Translations under genes and position numbers: made by a program
Assembly: GCA_021927905.1 (NCBI GenBank)
Contig: BLLK01000069.1
Coordinates: 1,426,001 to 1,490,000, forward strand
Direction of reading: 5' to 3'
Length of the DNA stretch: 64,000 nt
DNA from: Chaetoceros tenuissimus
Lineage: Eukaryota; Bacillariophyta; Thalassiosirophyceae; Chaetocerotales; Chaetocerotaceae
In this document: positions 52,670 to 63,720 of the stretch, in pieces
Layout of the letters: the number at the start of each line of letters is the position of its first letter
How positions within the stretch are numbered: position 1 is the stretch's first letter
Notes under the pieces: model-generated
What the model was told of the DNA's origin: nothing
Seen by the model: only the letters and a program-made list of their open reading frames with translations
The model's database searches: none

Positions 52670-54550
52670 ATGCGTTTGATTGTAGCAGCAGCTTTTTCCT
52701 ACCTATCTGCAGCATGTTCAAAAACATATGCGAATGAACTCAATGATTCGCCTTGTAGCTTGTACATGGCTACTTCATCTACCATTGAGGAAGATGAAGA
52801 ATTCAAGTTGGGGATGTATGCTGGGAAGAACTTCAAGATAGGCGAGGTGATAGGTATTCCTGAAGTTGCTGTACCTATGACAGATATATATTTGCACAAT
52901 GACATGGAAAATCCTGAAGAGTTTATGCAAGGTCAAATCAATTTCATGTGGTCAGCAGAAAGTATTCATGCAAACTTTGAAGTATTTCCCAATGACAATG
53001 GCGAAATCGATCTACATGCTGCTGTTGGAGGAATTGGTAGCTTAGGAAATCAGCACATTGTTTCCTACGCGAATGCAGAGCTTGATGTTGAAGCTCCATT
53101 GAATAAAATTCCGAGTGTTGATAGAGATTCTCCTGCATATCTTTCAAACTCTCATTTTGGTGATTTGACTTTGAAAGCAAATCGAGAGATCAGTGTAGGC
53201 TCGGAAATTCTCATGAATGGCTTGAGAGATATTCCTGAGAATGATTTCTTCACCGGTGAGGATTTCGACACAATCGAAACAGCTCTGAAAAAGATCCACC
53301 CTTTCATTGAGAAATACAAAAACACTGTCGATGAAAATCAGCTTCAGAAAAATTATGATTATCTGATCAATACTGTGGTCCAGAGTAATACAAAAGAATT
53401 ACTTGAACAGAACGACAATGATGCGGATGATTGGGTCGATCTTCAAACACTGATTCCTAACAAAGTTACAGAAGTGGCTTCGTACTTGGAAAATGGAGGT
53501 CCTTTTTATGCTGAATATCCAGATGCAAAAAAAGACTTGGCTTGGTTGGAAGAAAATGGCCAGTGTATTGACGCTCTTTATACACGAAAAAGTACGATAC
53601 CTGCTGCTGGAGATGGAGCATTCACAAGAAGAAGTTTCAAGAAAGATGAAGTTATCACTCCAGCCCCACTTCTTCTTATTCCAGAGCAAGAATACTTAGA
53701 TAAACATGAACACGAAATGCAAAATGAAAACGGAGAAGACGAACTTTATTTTAACACAGATGGAGAAGTTGTTTCCAGTCAACTGCTCAAGAACTACTGT
53801 TTTGGACATTCGCAATCCAATATGCTTTTCTACCCATATGGTGTTGGAGTGAACTCCATCAATCATAAACCAACTGGTAAAGGTGCTAACGCAAAAGTAG
53901 TTTGGTCCAAAGCTCCATTTTACAACACCGAGGTTTTGGAGCTTTCATCGGATGAGCTACTTGAGGAATATTATGATGGTTATGTACCAATTGGATTTGA
54001 TATTGTAGCACTCACAGACATTGCTACCGACGAGGAAATTTTCATTGACTATGGAAGTGAGTGGCAAGCTGCCTGGGACTTGTATATCGATAACTGGGAT
54101 CCAGAGAAGAAGAGACCTCCATCAGCTTTCGACTATATGAAAGAGATCGAGTCAAGCCCTTATTTCACTGAAGATGAAAGGGCAAAAGAAGATCCAGTTC
54201 CAGAGAACATTATGTCTGTTTGTTATGCAGATATGGGTGACGATGATTTTGTAGAAGAAAATGAGACAGGTTTCAAAGTGTACAACTTCACAGTCAAAGA
54301 ACCTGGCTTAGATGCAAAGATTATGAAGCAGTGTGACGTTGTGAAGCGTCAGGCATTGGAGGATAAGAATTCTTATGAATACGTAGTCCGTGTGTTGGAA
54401 GGCGACGACGTCTACTTCATTCAAAATATGCCACACAAATTTGTTCGTTTTGTGGATAGACCATACTCAAGCGCAATTCATGCGATGGGGTTCAGATATT
54501 CCATTGCCATTCCAGATGACATTTTTCCAGAAGCATGGCGCGACTTCTAA
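52670..54550 (+). CDS. secreted SET-domain protein
   Basis: 626 residues from the ATG at 52670 with a signal peptide (MRLIVAAAFSYLSAACS). The C-terminal half carries SET-domain motifs: AGDGAFTRRSFKKDEVI opens the domain, GVNSINHKPTGKGANAKVVW corresponds to the NH-S/C pseudoknot strand, and EEIFIDYGSEW matches the DYG strand. SET proteins transfer methyl groups to protein lysines. The N-terminal half has an analogous order (GMYAGKNFKIGEVIGIP, then LSNSHFGDLTLKANREISVGSEILMN) and may be a second degenerate SET-like unit. Because of the signal peptide, a secretory or extracellular target is expected instead of histones. Activity not shown. Confidence 0.65.
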   Translation: MRLIVAAAFSYLSAACSKTYANELNDSPCSLYMATSSTIEEDEEFKLGMYAGKNFKIGEVIGIPEVAVPMTDIYLHNDMENPEEFMQGQINFMWSAESIHANFEVFPNDNGEIDLHAAVGGIGSLGNQHIVSYANAELDVEAPLNKIPSVDRDSPAYLSNSHFGDLTLKANREISVGSEILMNGLRDIPENDFFTGEDFDTIETALKKIHPFIEKYKNTVDENQLQKNYDYLINTVVQSNTKELLEQNDNDADDWVDLQTLIPNKVTEVASYLENGGPFYAEYPDAKKDLAWLEENGQCIDALYTRKSTIPAAGDGAFTRRSFKKDEVITPAPLLLIPEQEYLDKHEHEMQNENGEDELYFNTDGEVVSSQLLKNYCFGHSQSNMLFYPYGVGVNSINHKPTGKGANAKVVWSKAPFYNTEVLELSSDELLEEYYDGYVPIGFDIVALTDIATDEEIFIDYGSEWQAAWDLYIDNWDPEKKRPPSAFDYMKEIESSPYFTEDERAKEDPVPENIMSVCYADMGDDDFVEENETGFKVYNFTVKEPGLDAKIMKQCDVVKRQALEDKNSYEYVVRVLEGDDVYFIQNMPHKFVRFVDRPYSSAIHAMGFRYSIAIPDDIFPEAWRDF

Positions 54551-54646
54551 TCCACAAACTTTTTCTCACTTAGAATTTTAGATATTGGTACTTCAGTAAT
54601 GTAAATCGTATAGATACGTATGCAATTATGGACTAATTATTTTAAT

Positions 54647-56386
54647 TTAAGCTAGAGCTGCTTCGCTCTTCGCCTTGTTTTTTGCAGCGATACCATTTGG
54701 TCCATCTGCTCTAGCAATAATTTCATCAGCAACCATCAAACCTGATCTAGTTGCACCCTCCATAGAATCCAAGTAATCTTGGTAAGTGTAAGATCCAGCA
54801 AGGAAGAAGTTTTCTACAGGGGTTGCTTGCTTAGGACGGAACTTGTCCTGTCCTGGCTTCTCTCTGTATAATGATTGTCCAAGCTTGACTACACTAGACC
54901 AAGTGCAGTTGAGCTTCTTACTAGATGGGAAGAGAGAGTTGATTTGCTTGATACAATCCTCAACAATTTGATCGTTGGAACGATCGAATGCACGCTCGTC
55001 AAATACAGCTTGGATGAGAGATCCCTCACCTGGCTTGTAGTATTCCCCAGGACTGGTCAAAGCAAGATCTGCAAAACAAGAGAATTCAGCATCAGCAGAG
55101 TACAAAAGATTGTCAATTCCAGGTGCCTTTCCATCAGATTGGTCTCCACTAGTATTCATCATAAGAGCTTCATCTTCCATTTCAGTCACCCATCCATCAA
55201 AACGAACCTGTACGGTTGCAATTGGTACAGTGTCGAGGTTGTAAATATTGTCAAACATTGGAATCTGACGGAAGTTCTCTGGAAGAACCTTCTTGATTCC
55301 TGGAACATCAAGAGCTGCTACAACACAGTCAAACTCCTTAAGCTCTTCCTTTGGTCCAACCTTGATTCCAGTGACACGGGTTGGCTTTCCATTCTCATCA
55401 ACTTCATGAACAATATCACGACATCCGGTGGAAAGGTTGATCTTAACTCCACGGTCATCAAGATATTTGATAATAGGATCATGCAACCCAGTTTGTGGAC
55501 TTCCATCCAACATTCTCAAAACACTTGCCTCCGTACGAATAGCGAAAAGCATGAAAATAGTCAACATACATCTTGCAGAGATATGATCACAATCGACGAA
55601 TCCAAGAGCATAAGCGATAGGATCCCACATACGGTCCAAAGATCCTCTGCTTCCTCCAAGTTGGGTAAACCATTCAGTGAATGTAATATCATCTAAATCA
55701 CGAACCATGTCCATACCACCATCAAAGTCGAAAAGCGCACGAACAATAGGAGAAGTTCCAAGTCTCACAGCATTATGGAATTTATCAATTGGCTCCAACT
55801 GCTCAGTTTTGAAGAAAGCCTGAAGACCAGAAATAGGTGCTCCAATTGGAAACTGAAAGTCAAGAGCTCCAAGATGTCCTCCTTCATTCACAAAGGTATG
55901 AATATGCTCCTTAATTCTCAAATTTTCATCGAAAGATCCAGTACGCTTCATGATTCCAAAAAGATTGTAATAGCACCCGAAGAATACGTGAAGTCCCATC
56001 TCAATGTGATTATCATCCTTATCCTTCCATGAAGACACCTTTCCTCCTACAAATGGACGAAGCTCAAACATTTCTACATCGTGTCCTGCATCTGCAAGAT
56101 CCATAGCAGCGACCATACCTGCAAGACCTGCTCCAACGATACCAATCTTGAGCTTTTCTTTGTTTACTTTTCCTGGACCATTTTGTGCACGTGCCATAAG
56201 GTCTTGGTTGAGGAAAGAGTCGTTTCCGATTTGTCTCTTTGCTCCTTCGGAAGTGAAATCATCTGCGGTAGTCGCTACCATGGAACGAGCAGTAGCAATC
56301 GCAGGGCTGCTCTGAGGAAGAACAAAAGCAGATGCAAGTGAAGTTGTGCATGCAATTGCAAGGGTGGTGAAACTGAAGCGAACCAT
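54647..56386 (-). CDS. ZDS: zeta-carotene desaturase, plastid
   Basis: 579 residues from the ATG at 56386; this start gives a signal peptide with ASAFVLP ([21 protein letters not shown]), and the longer frame has no upstream ATG of value. ZDS converts zeta-carotene to lycopene-type polyenes in the carotenoid route of the plastid. The FAD dinucleotide-binding motif is [40 protein letters not shown] and the long [20 protein letters not shown] segment are hallmarks that separate ZDS from phytoene desaturase. The C-terminal [20 protein letters not shown] matches the second FAD contact. Length fits the family. Confidence 0.95.
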   Translation of the reverse strand: MVRFSFTTLAIACTTSLASAFVLPQSSPAIATARSMVATTADDFTSEGAKRQIGNDSFLNQDLMARAQNGPGKVNKEKLKIGIVGAGLAGMVAAMDLADAGHDVEMFELRPFVGGKVSSWKDKDDNHIEMGLHVFFGCYYNLFGIMKRTGSFDENLRIKEHIHTFVNEGGHLGALDFQFPIGAPISGLQAFFKTEQLEPIDKFHNAVRLGTSPIVRALFDFDGGMDMVRDLDDITFTEWFTQLGGSRGSLDRMWDPIAYALGFVDCDHISARCMLTIFMLFAIRTEASVLRMLDGSPQTGLHDPIIKYLDDRGVKINLSTGCRDIVHEVDENGKPTRVTGIKVGPKEELKEFDCVVAALDVPGIKKVLPENFRQIPMFDNIYNLDTVPIATVQVRFDGWVTEMEDEALMMNTSGDQSDGKAPGIDNLLYSADAEFSCFADLALTSPGEYYKPGEGSLIQAVFDERAFDRSNDQIVEDCIKQINSLFPSSKKLNCTWSSVVKLGQSLYREKPGQDKFRPKQATPVENFFLAGSYTYQDYLDSMEGATRSGLMVADEIIARADGPNGIAAKNKAKSEAALA

Positions 56387-56897
56387 TTTTCTATAAGCAA
56401 ATACGATTACACGATTACTATTTACTTGTGATTCCTTACTTTGTAGAAATATAATTTGTAACGAGGCAATCAACTCCTATCCAGTGATGTTATCCAACAA
56501 ATAGATGAACACGAAGCATGAATGCGTTGTTGAAGAATGCAATCAGACGTCAGATATGTGTAGACCATTTCATCCATCTCAAGTTGGGATATGGAAAAAG
56601 GCCTTTTGGCACAGCGTACAAATTTCAACTGAAACACGCTTTCCCACGAAAGCACACAGCAGCACATTCAAATGCAACCACAATTTTCCATTTCAATGCT
56701 TTCAAACCACAGAATATTTGAGTTATTTCCTTGAATTCTGAAATAGTTTTGAAACATAGAACATTTTGGTGAAACAAATCTTTAAATAAAAATCGAAGCA
56801 GTTGTCCTTGACATTGAATGATATAGTCAATCTACATATAAACCTTGAAATATTAAACAAGTGTGCGAACTCTAGAAATTGACGAAATTGAGAAAAA
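56387..56897. other. divergent promoter region, ZDS / LIS1
   Basis: 511 bp holding both promoters. No RNA gene or clear motif seen. Confidence 0.4.
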
Positions 56898-58334
56898 ATG
56901 GTTTTGACAGATAGACAAAGAGCAGATTTACATGCAGGAATTTACGAATATCTAAGATCTCAGAATGGAAAGTATTGGGACGAGGCAGCTGATGCACTAG
57001 CTGAAGCTGATCCTTCATGTGTACGAGATAATACAAGTGCAGCTGGAGATGATGCATCTGTGACTACGGCATCTACTCGAATGAGTAGATTGACCACAGC
57101 ATCGTCCATATCACGTGTGGCAGGTCTTCCTGTATTGGAAAGAAAATGGACAGCAGTGCCTAGATTGCAAAGGAAAGTTTTGGAACTTGAAAAAGCTTTG
57201 GCAAACAATGCAAAAATGTATGCTGCAAATAGGTCTGGTAATGGAGGTGGACTTGTTCCTCTTCCTGGAGGATCTAATATCGAGCGTAGAATGTTGCCTA
57301 GACAGCCTCAAACGCATACTCTTTCAGGACACGCGGGAACAATTACTTGTGTGGCTCTTCATCCAACATTTACCATAGCAATATCTGGATCTGAAGATGG
57401 AACTATCAAAGTATGGGATCACGAAAGTGGTGAATACACAAAAACATGTAAAGGGCATACAAACACATTGAGGAGTGTGGCATTCACACCTTCTGGAACT
57501 CATTTTGCAAGTGCAAGTAGTGATTTATCGATCAAATTATGGGACCTATCAACATATCAATGTATACGAACTTTAAGAGGACATGATCATACAATTTCAG
57601 CAATCAAATTTATTCCACTGTCCATGTCTGCAATTAAAGAAGGTAGTGGCGGAGAGAAAAAGACTAATTCTGAATCTACTTCAACAGGAATTGATTCTAT
57701 TTCTGCTGGAACTGGATTTTTAGTATCGGCGTCCAGAGATCAGACAATCAAGTTTTGGGATGTCGAGACTGGATTTGTGGATCATACAATTACTGAAAAC
57801 AGCGATTGGATTCGTACCATTGCAGTTCGTGATTCCGATGGTCAACTCATGGCATCTTCTGGTAACGACCAAAGTATTTCCATTTATGAGACCACTGGAA
57901 ATCGAAACAAAGTGGCATCATTGGTTGGGCATGAACATGTAGTTGAATCTCTAGCATTTGTGACAGCAGCGACACCTGCTGAATTGAAAGATAAGAAGAT
58001 TCCTGACAATAAGGACTTGAATGACTTGCTTGCTTCGGGAGGAAGAGATAAATCTGTAAGGCTATGGAAAATATCGACTCAGGAATGTCTCAATGTTTTC
58101 AACTATCATGAAAATTGGGTTCGAAGTGTCATACTTCATCCCAGTGGAAAATACATCATTAGTGCTGGCGATGATAGGTCTATTCGCATAATGGACATCA
58201 AGTCCAATAGATGTTTGCGAACTTTGGAGAATGCACATCCACACTTTGTAACATCACTTGCAATGCATCATACACTACCAATCATGGTATCTGGAGGAGT
58301 TGACCACAATATGAATTGTTGGCAATTGGAATAA
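56898..58334 (+). CDS. LIS1 dynein regulator (LisH + WD40)
   Basis: 478 residues, single exon. LIS1 binds dynein and dynactin and controls motor activity in mitosis and transport. The opening [20 protein letters not shown] is the LisH dimerisation motif at residues 2-21, followed by a linker with a helical segment and seven WD40 repeats starting near residue 137 ([29 protein letters not shown], etc.), ending NMNCWQLE. Length is somewhat longer than animal LIS1 (~410), owing to Ser/Thr-rich inserts between repeats (about residues 240-270). Confidence 0.92.
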   Translation: MVLTDRQRADLHAGIYEYLRSQNGKYWDEAADALAEADPSCVRDNTSAAGDDASVTTASTRMSRLTTASSISRVAGLPVLERKWTAVPRLQRKVLELEKALANNAKMYAANRSGNGGGLVPLPGGSNIERRMLPRQPQTHTLSGHAGTITCVALHPTFTIAISGSEDGTIKVWDHESGEYTKTCKGHTNTLRSVAFTPSGTHFASASSDLSIKLWDLSTYQCIRTLRGHDHTISAIKFIPLSMSAIKEGSGGEKKTNSESTSTGIDSISAGTGFLVSASRDQTIKFWDVETGFVDHTITENSDWIRTIAVRDSDGQLMASSGNDQSISIYETTGNRNKVASLVGHEHVVESLAFVTAATPAELKDKKIPDNKDLNDLLASGGRDKSVRLWKISTQECLNVFNYHENWVRSVILHPSGKYIISAGDDRSIRIMDIKSNRCLRTLENAHPHFVTSLAMHHTLPIMVSGGVDHNMNCWQLE

Positions 58335-58420
58335 TTGAACTATTATTTCAAGAAGTAACAGCAAGTTATGATAATATGATAACTAATATAGTTACAAATT
58401 TCAAAGGGAAATATTTATAC

Positions 58421-58993
58421 TTATAAAATACTATCTTCGCCAACCTGAAGGATGAAGCCACCCCATCTCTTTCCACTATCTCTCTTCTTAACATTCAACT
58501 GAACTATTGGAACCATACCCTCTCCATCTTCTGTGATGAATGAACAATCGTCTGCATCAGAGAAACCCATTTGGATAGCACTCCACACAACACGCCCAAA
58601 CGCGGTTATTGATACAGTTGTTGTGCTAAAAAGAACAGATAAGCACGCAGCTGGTTGACCCCTGAGTCCTGGAATGCTAAGAGTAACATCAAGATCATCT
58701 TGGTTTTCGACCCAATAGCAGCCTTCATCATCTACATCCGGAAGTCTAGATGTACTTTGATATCCAGAAAGCTGAAATGCTTCATACAAAAGTTCTTTAG
58801 GTAAAGGTTTTTCTAAATCCTCCATCGTGAGATTCAGATCTGAGACATCAACAACTACTTTTCCATTTTTAGTGCTTTCTTGTTCACTTGCAAATAATTT
58901 GCTACTTGGTTGCACTCTCGTTTGAGAACTAACAGTGAAACCAGTTGCGGAAGGAAGAAAAAGGAGAGCAATTAGAGACAGTATTGACTGCAT
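58421..58993 (-). CDS. CS-domain (p23/NudC-like) protein, plastid-targeted
   Basis: 190 residues from the Met at 58993 (MQSILSLIALLFLPSATGFTV), which looks like a plastid-type presequence; the frame also opens at 59101 with a longer head. The core (about residues 85-180) reads like a CS domain: CYWVENQDDLDVTLSIPG, then LFSTTTVSITAFGRVVW and a last strand ending RWGGFILQV. CS proteins are co-chaperones of HSP90 and related factors. Divergent from the next gene by under 300 bp. Domain call is by pattern only. Confidence 0.55.
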   Translation of the reverse strand: MQSILSLIALLFLPSATGFTVSSQTRVQPSSKLFASEQESTKNGKVVVDVSDLNLTMEDLEKPLPKELLYEAFQLSGYQSTSRLPDVDDEGCYWVENQDDLDVTLSIPGLRGQPAACLSVLFSTTTVSITAFGRVVWSAIQMGFSDADDCSFITEDGEGMVPIVQLNVKKRDSGKRWGGFILQVGEDSIL

Positions 58994-59289
58994 GGTTACA
59001 GGTGTTCCTAGTAAATAAGATGTATGAGTTGATGCCAACATCAATACAATAACAACTGAACAACAAAAAGAACGAAAATGTGAAGAACCAACAACCACCA
59101 TCGATTGCTTCTCCTTACTGCGTCACACATCCCCCCTTTTCAGAATGCAAAATGGAGGGTTGTCGATAGCCTTCAAGCTAAACCAGATCCAAACAACTTT
59201 TCCTTCAACCACTACCACATCAATCACCCTCATGAAGGTGTAGTTCGACTGTGGCATATGATATCCAAACTGCACAAATAAATAACAAT

Positions 59290-59820
59290 ATGTTTCATAT
59301 CAATTGTACTTGGTTTGCTGCCTTACGTATCATTTCTTTTTCGGCGTTACTCGGAACTGGGAATGCATTTACCACACCTACAACTAGCCTTCTTGCTCAA
59401 AATCTCATTCTGACAAATCAATTGAACAATAATGTATCGCCGTACTCGTTTCCAAATATAATCATTAGTAGCGATCAAGTTGAAGCCGTCGACAAAGGTA
59501 TCGAAGAAGCATTTCAAGATGATTTAATATATTTCGATTCGACAATTCAGTTAATTGGAGGAGCTGCAATAGTACTTGTTTTGCTAGCAGCAGCTGCAAA
59601 GTTCTTTCTCAACAAGATGGATGAGGCCATTGAAAAAGTACTTGTAGACTTTGAAAAAACTATGAAAGATAAATATGCTTCAAGATGGGTCAGTATTGAA
59701 GCGAAGTTGGACGGTCTACAAGAGCCTGAAAGGTCTCAAAAATTGTTTTCAATAATGGAAGAGTTGCAGACATCAGAGCCTCAATTCATGGACAAAGTCA
59801 ACAAAGATGTGGCTAGATAA
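59290..59820 (+). CDS. small single-pass protein, probable plastid targeting
   Basis: 176 residues from the ATG at 59290 (MFHINCTWFAALRIISFSALL), a hydrophobic start ending in GNAFTTP, close to the ASAFAP type. A second hydrophobic helix (IQLIGGAAIVLVLLAAAAKFF) is followed by an Asp/Glu/Lys-rich helical tail that may be a coiled coil (DEAIEKVLVDFEKTMKDKY). No family recognised. A thylakoid or envelope protein is a guess. Confidence 0.55.
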   Translation: MFHINCTWFAALRIISFSALLGTGNAFTTPTTSLLAQNLILTNQLNNNVSPYSFPNIIISSDQVEAVDKGIEEAFQDDLIYFDSTIQLIGGAAIVLVLLAAAAKFFLNKMDEAIEKVLVDFEKTMKDKYASRWVSIEAKLDGLQEPERSQKLFSIMEELQTSEPQFMDKVNKDVAR

Positions 59821-60268
59821 AGAGAATATTTTTTCCTGACAATCATATGAGTAATGGTTCCAAAATCAAAAGAACAGCTTTTACAGAAAAAAATAGACGA
59901 TTCATCAAATTTCATTCCAATTTTTATCGAGATTCGATTCATTCCATGCAATTATGTAATTTTTAGATTTATATAAATTTCATGTAAATCATATAATTCA
60001 AGAAATACTACATGCAATGGTTTATAATCCTGTGCTTCTTTTCGAATAGCAAGATGTATGTAGTCTATGATATGCATTTTAGCATCTACAATAGCTAGCT
60101 TCGTAGCTACTTAGACTCTTCGCTTCCCTACTACTACTACGTAAAGTACTATGTCTCATCTTTCATTGTGTATTACTATGTTGATTGAAAAGTGACTTAC
60201 GAGTAGTTACAAATATCGCAACTCAACAAACACTAATCTATTTATCAGCCATCGATTATCAAGAGACA
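59821..60268. other. intergenic
   Basis: 448 bp. A short frame running into the next gene has no ATG. No RNA gene seen. Confidence 0.4.
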
Positions 60269-60484
60269 ATGAATAGCGAAAGTGAGAAGTCGACAGCAAA
60301 CAAGTTGAAAATCTCTATTCAAGAACTAAAAGTGGCTCAATCAGAACTTGTGAGCGGGGACATTTCTGGCAACGTTTATATACAAAATTCTCCAGGTGCG
60401 GTATTTTTACCGATAGATAGGAATGATGCGCTTCGAGCACTAGATGACAAGATACGAAATATGCGCGCTAGAGGTTCCAAATAG
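60269..60484 (+). CDS. small prefoldin-like protein (ASDURF-like)
   Basis: 71 residues from the ATG at 60269. The protein is helix-beta hairpin-helix: KLKISIQELKVAQSELVS, then NVYIQNSPGAVFLPIDRNDALRALDDKI. The middle, ending in FLPIDR, matches the FFLADR strand turn of ASDURF, the prefoldin-like subunit of the PAQosome (human upstream ORF of ASNSD1). Such subunits help assemble RNA polymerases and other complexes. Short length supports a single prefoldin unit, but the call rests on one motif. Confidence 0.45.
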   Translation: MNSESEKSTANKLKISIQELKVAQSELVSGDISGNVYIQNSPGAVFLPIDRNDALRALDDKIRNMRARGSK

Positions 60485-61011
60485 GATCGGTATGCATTCA
60501 GTTCAAATTTCAGTCATGGGCCGGAACGTTAGATCAATGAACGACGATTATTGAAGACGTGATTAGAAAAAAATACCATTGGAAGCCGAGTATGTTGTTT
60601 ACATCGAACTATTTGCACTAGGAGGATTTGCATATGAATGCATTTTGTAGTGGACCTAGCCAGGGAAGAAAATGTATCTCCATTTGTTCACTGGAAAATG
60701 TCTAGCTAGACCGTTCAGAAACGTTTATATTATCATATATATCAATATTTACACCTCGCTAAACCTCTTTTGAATTCTAATTCGAGATAAATTCAAATCT
60801 AAATTTCAATTCAAAAGAAGAATGATTAAATTTCAATTCAGCAACATAGTAAATACAATTCTCCCTTTTACGTCTGTCCTTCCTACCTGGTGGCGCGCCA
60901 AAATCGACATCAACAAAACTGGACCACCACTTTTTCCATTTTCTTTTTCTATTGCATATTGATATGATTACAATTCAATTTCAAATACAACAATCATAAA
61001 GGTACCTTCAA
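60485..61011. other. intergenic
   Basis: 527 bp between two plus-strand genes. No tRNA or other gene seen. Confidence 0.4.
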
Positions 61012-61875
61012 ATGAGCATTGCTTTCAGTAAATCATTTCCTCTTAGGAGCCAGTCGCGACGATGTCTTTTGGGCAATATTGCATCAAGTAAAACAAATAA
61101 TGTCACACAGCAAAGAACCTGGAACAGGAACTTTCATTGTACAGTTGTTTCTCAGCAGTATGGAAAAAATAACGAAAAGGCTTCCAAATCAATCACTAAA
61201 ATGCATACAATAGGAGGAAGCGAATATGATGATATGAAACAAGTCCGACTTCTTCAACTACCTTCATCAGATGGACAGGATGAATTGAAAACTCTTGCTT
61301 CTATATGCGTGAAAAGAAATATAATATTTCATCCGAAGCTACACGTAGATCCAGAATCAGAACATGAAATACTTAGCAAAGGTTTTTCAAAAGCACTACT
61401 ACCACTTCTTCGAGTTTGTTTACAGCATGCATCTGTTGAAGGAGAGCAGCCTCAAGGACTGGCTCAATTGACCGGATTGACAAACTATGCACGTTCAGCA
61501 TTGTCAGGCGATTCAATGGTTACAAGCCCTTACTTGGACAATTTATTAGCAGAAAGCACAAAAAATGATGACAAGAAAATTAATCTTGATGCAATTTATG
61601 CGATATCTATGGATGAAGTACGAGAGGGCAGTACATCAATAGGTATTGGTAGTTATCTAGACGCCAGAGATGGGTGGACAGTCCTGGCAAAAGAATATGC
61701 TCAGTATCCAGCTAATCACAAATATTGCAAAGAAGGTTACGTTGTCGAAGCAGACTCGCAACTTTTTCAAAAAATGGGAGGCAATTGTGTTAGTATTGAA
61801 TATATAGGAGACCATGAAAATCCTGAATATTGGAAAAATAGTGGAGGTGCCATGGCTCGATTCTTCTTCCTGTAG
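61012..61875 (+). CDS. hypothetical protein with organelle-type presequence
   Basis: 287 residues. The first ~45 residues are rich in Arg, Ser and Gln without acidic residues (SKSFPLRSQSRRCLLG), typical of a mitochondrial presequence. The rest is globular: a Leu-rich helical middle and a C-terminal end containing CVSIEYIGDHENPEYWKNSG. I do not recognise the family and see no metal or nucleotide motif. Confidence 0.5.
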   Translation: MSIAFSKSFPLRSQSRRCLLGNIASSKTNNVTQQRTWNRNFHCTVVSQQYGKNNEKASKSITKMHTIGGSEYDDMKQVRLLQLPSSDGQDELKTLASICVKRNIIFHPKLHVDPESEHEILSKGFSKALLPLLRVCLQHASVEGEQPQGLAQLTGLTNYARSALSGDSMVTSPYLDNLLAESTKNDDKKINLDAIYAISMDEVREGSTSIGIGSYLDARDGWTVLAKEYAQYPANHKYCKEGYVVEADSQLFQKMGGNCVSIEYIGDHENPEYWKNSGGAMARFFFL

Positions 61876-61926
61876 AAAAACTGTAGACTAATATTTACAA
61901 ATCTAGAATTATTTCTGTTATCAAAT

Positions 61927-63285
61927 TTACTCTTCTTCATATTCAATACTAAGCTTTTCTCTCAGCCATACAGAGTCAATAGCTGTCGCCACACACGCCG
62001 CCACAATTAGCGCTCCACCAACTCCATCCCATAAACTCAACTGTTCATTGATGAGAAAGCTAGCGAATACTGCCGCCCATAATGGTTCTGTCGCAAGCAA
62101 TACCGAAGCTTCACTCGAAGATAGTTTTCCAAGTGCAATTGTTTCACCCACACGATTTCCAGCAGTCGTAATAAATCCTGTGAATGCTGCTGCAAATGCT
62201 ACATTTCGCAAAGCATCATTCATAAATAAACCTGGAAGTGTAAAAGAAGACTTGACACTTTCGTCGAGAAGAAAAGCTCCGTGTGGAGATCCAAATGAAA
62301 AAAGACCATCCATAACACCAAATCCATCGAGAGCAGCCCATATTCCAGCAAATGCAGCAGACATTGCACATTGCATTGCCGTAATTGGAAGAGCTTGATC
62401 TGGTTCTTTCGCCATCATTCTTTCAGTGATGAAGAAAGATGTTCCGAATCCAATAGCCTGGAGTACACTCCAAAAGTCACCCCATCCAATCTCACCAATA
62501 CCAAATCCACCATCTCCACCTAATTCCAATACTCCAACTCCAACAAGGCAAGTTATTGCAGCAATCCAAGTCTGTGGTGCATCAGAGAAGCCCATTTTCT
62601 TTTTGTCTACTAATACTGCAAGAGCAGGGCATACAATTACAACCAATGCTCCTAGAAAACTCACTGTTGCAGCTGGAGTATCAACTAAAGCAATTGACTG
62701 TGAAATATAACCTAGTGCAGTGAATGTTCCACATAGAGCTGCTGTTCCTCGGAGATTAGGCTTTAACTGCAAAAGGAAAGGGGATAAAGCCAAAGCTGCG
62801 AGCACCAATCTCGACGAAGTTGCAGAAGATGCAGGCAATGCATCATTCATAAGTCTACCAAGAGGGAAATTCGTTCCATACAGTACGGAACAAGTAAGTA
62901 ATAAGGCTCTAGGCCATAGATACTGAAATGTGAAACCTGGTTGTACAATGTCATTCTCATTTTGAACACAGTTGAAATCATTGCTTTCTTCATCAAAAGT
63001 ACATAATTCTGATGCAGCGTCATCATCAGCTAGAGCACATACTCCTCTAGCACAAACAATATTTTGTACTTCTTCATCATCTAAATCATCATCAACTGCT
63101 ACAACTTCGTCTGTTTTCTCTTCTACCTTTGTTTGAGTGGACTGTAATGAAAATGATTTGTGTGGGAAGCTCAAAGATGAACTTCTTCCAAGACCAAAGT
63201 TTAATACCGGGCTATGAAAGGCAGTCACACTACCACCAGTGAGAAACAAAAGCGTTCCTATCGATGATGGCTTTTGCAATTTCAT
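61927..63285 (-). CDS. EamA-family (DMT) transporter, probably plastid
   Basis: 452 residues from the ATG at 63285, following a start without ATG. The head has a signal-like stretch (GTLLFLTGGSVTAFHSPV), with VTAF near the import motif, an acidic linker, and then about ten helices in two EamA halves. The first half shows LPLGRLMN-like FPLGRLMNDALPASSATSSR and the second ends with LSSSEASVLLATEPLWAAVF, the typical EamA end of an internal repeat. These carriers move small metabolites; substrate unknown. Divergent from the SPX gene. Confidence 0.75.
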   Translation of the reverse strand: MKLQKPSSIGTLLFLTGGSVTAFHSPVLNFGLGRSSSLSFPHKSFSLQSTQTKVEEKTDEVVAVDDDLDDEEVQNIVCARGVCALADDDAASELCTFDEESNDFNCVQNENDIVQPGFTFQYLWPRALLLTCSVLYGTNFPLGRLMNDALPASSATSSRLVLAALALSPFLLQLKPNLRGTAALCGTFTALGYISQSIALVDTPAATVSFLGALVVIVCPALAVLVDKKKMGFSDAPQTWIAAITCLVGVGVLELGGDGGFGIGEIGWGDFWSVLQAIGFGTSFFITERMMAKEPDQALPITAMQCAMSAAFAGIWAALDGFGVMDGLFSFGSPHGAFLLDESVKSSFTLPGLFMNDALRNVAFAAAFTGFITTAGNRVGETIALGKLSSSEASVLLATEPLWAAVFASFLINEQLSLWDGVGGALIVAACVATAIDSVWLREKLSIEYEEE

Positions 63286-63720
63286 TTCCAAATTTCCTGT
63301 TATCCAATAATATTGTTAAAAAACGAGGCTCACATTTTAGGGAAAACGAGAAAGCCAAGCAAGCAAAAAAGGATCGGTTGGCAGCAGCTGCTTCGTGGAA
63401 AAACACCGTCACTAAAAAGACACTGAGAAAAAGTTCAATGTGACGTAAGCAAAGACACACGTTGTGGCTGACGAGGAGGAGGAGGAGGAGGAGGAGGAGG
63501 AGGAGGACGGAGGATGGAGATGATGTTCAATTTATATGGCTAGGAAGCATTTCACCCATAGCCACCAAAGATATGAAGCGTATCTAAAAAAGTCCTCACC
63601 TCATCACTCATCACCTTCATCATTATTTTTGAAGAGATAGATACCTACAAAAGATTCTCCTTCCAAATTGGAAGTCATATCTTTATCAAAGGTTGAAGTA
63701 GTTACAACCCAAAGTGAAGT
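63286..63720. other. divergent promoter region, transporter / SPX gene
   Basis: 435 bp with a GAG microsatellite. TGACGT occurs at about 63441-63446, a CRE-like motif; its meaning is uncertain. Confidence 0.4.
63473..63507. repeat. GAG trinucleotide microsatellite
   Basis: About 12 GAG units in a row (35 bp), between two promoters. No coding context. Confidence 0.9.

Noticed and set aside
54875-55696. 273-residue plus-strand frame
   Set aside because: Antisense shadow of the zeta-carotene desaturase gene.
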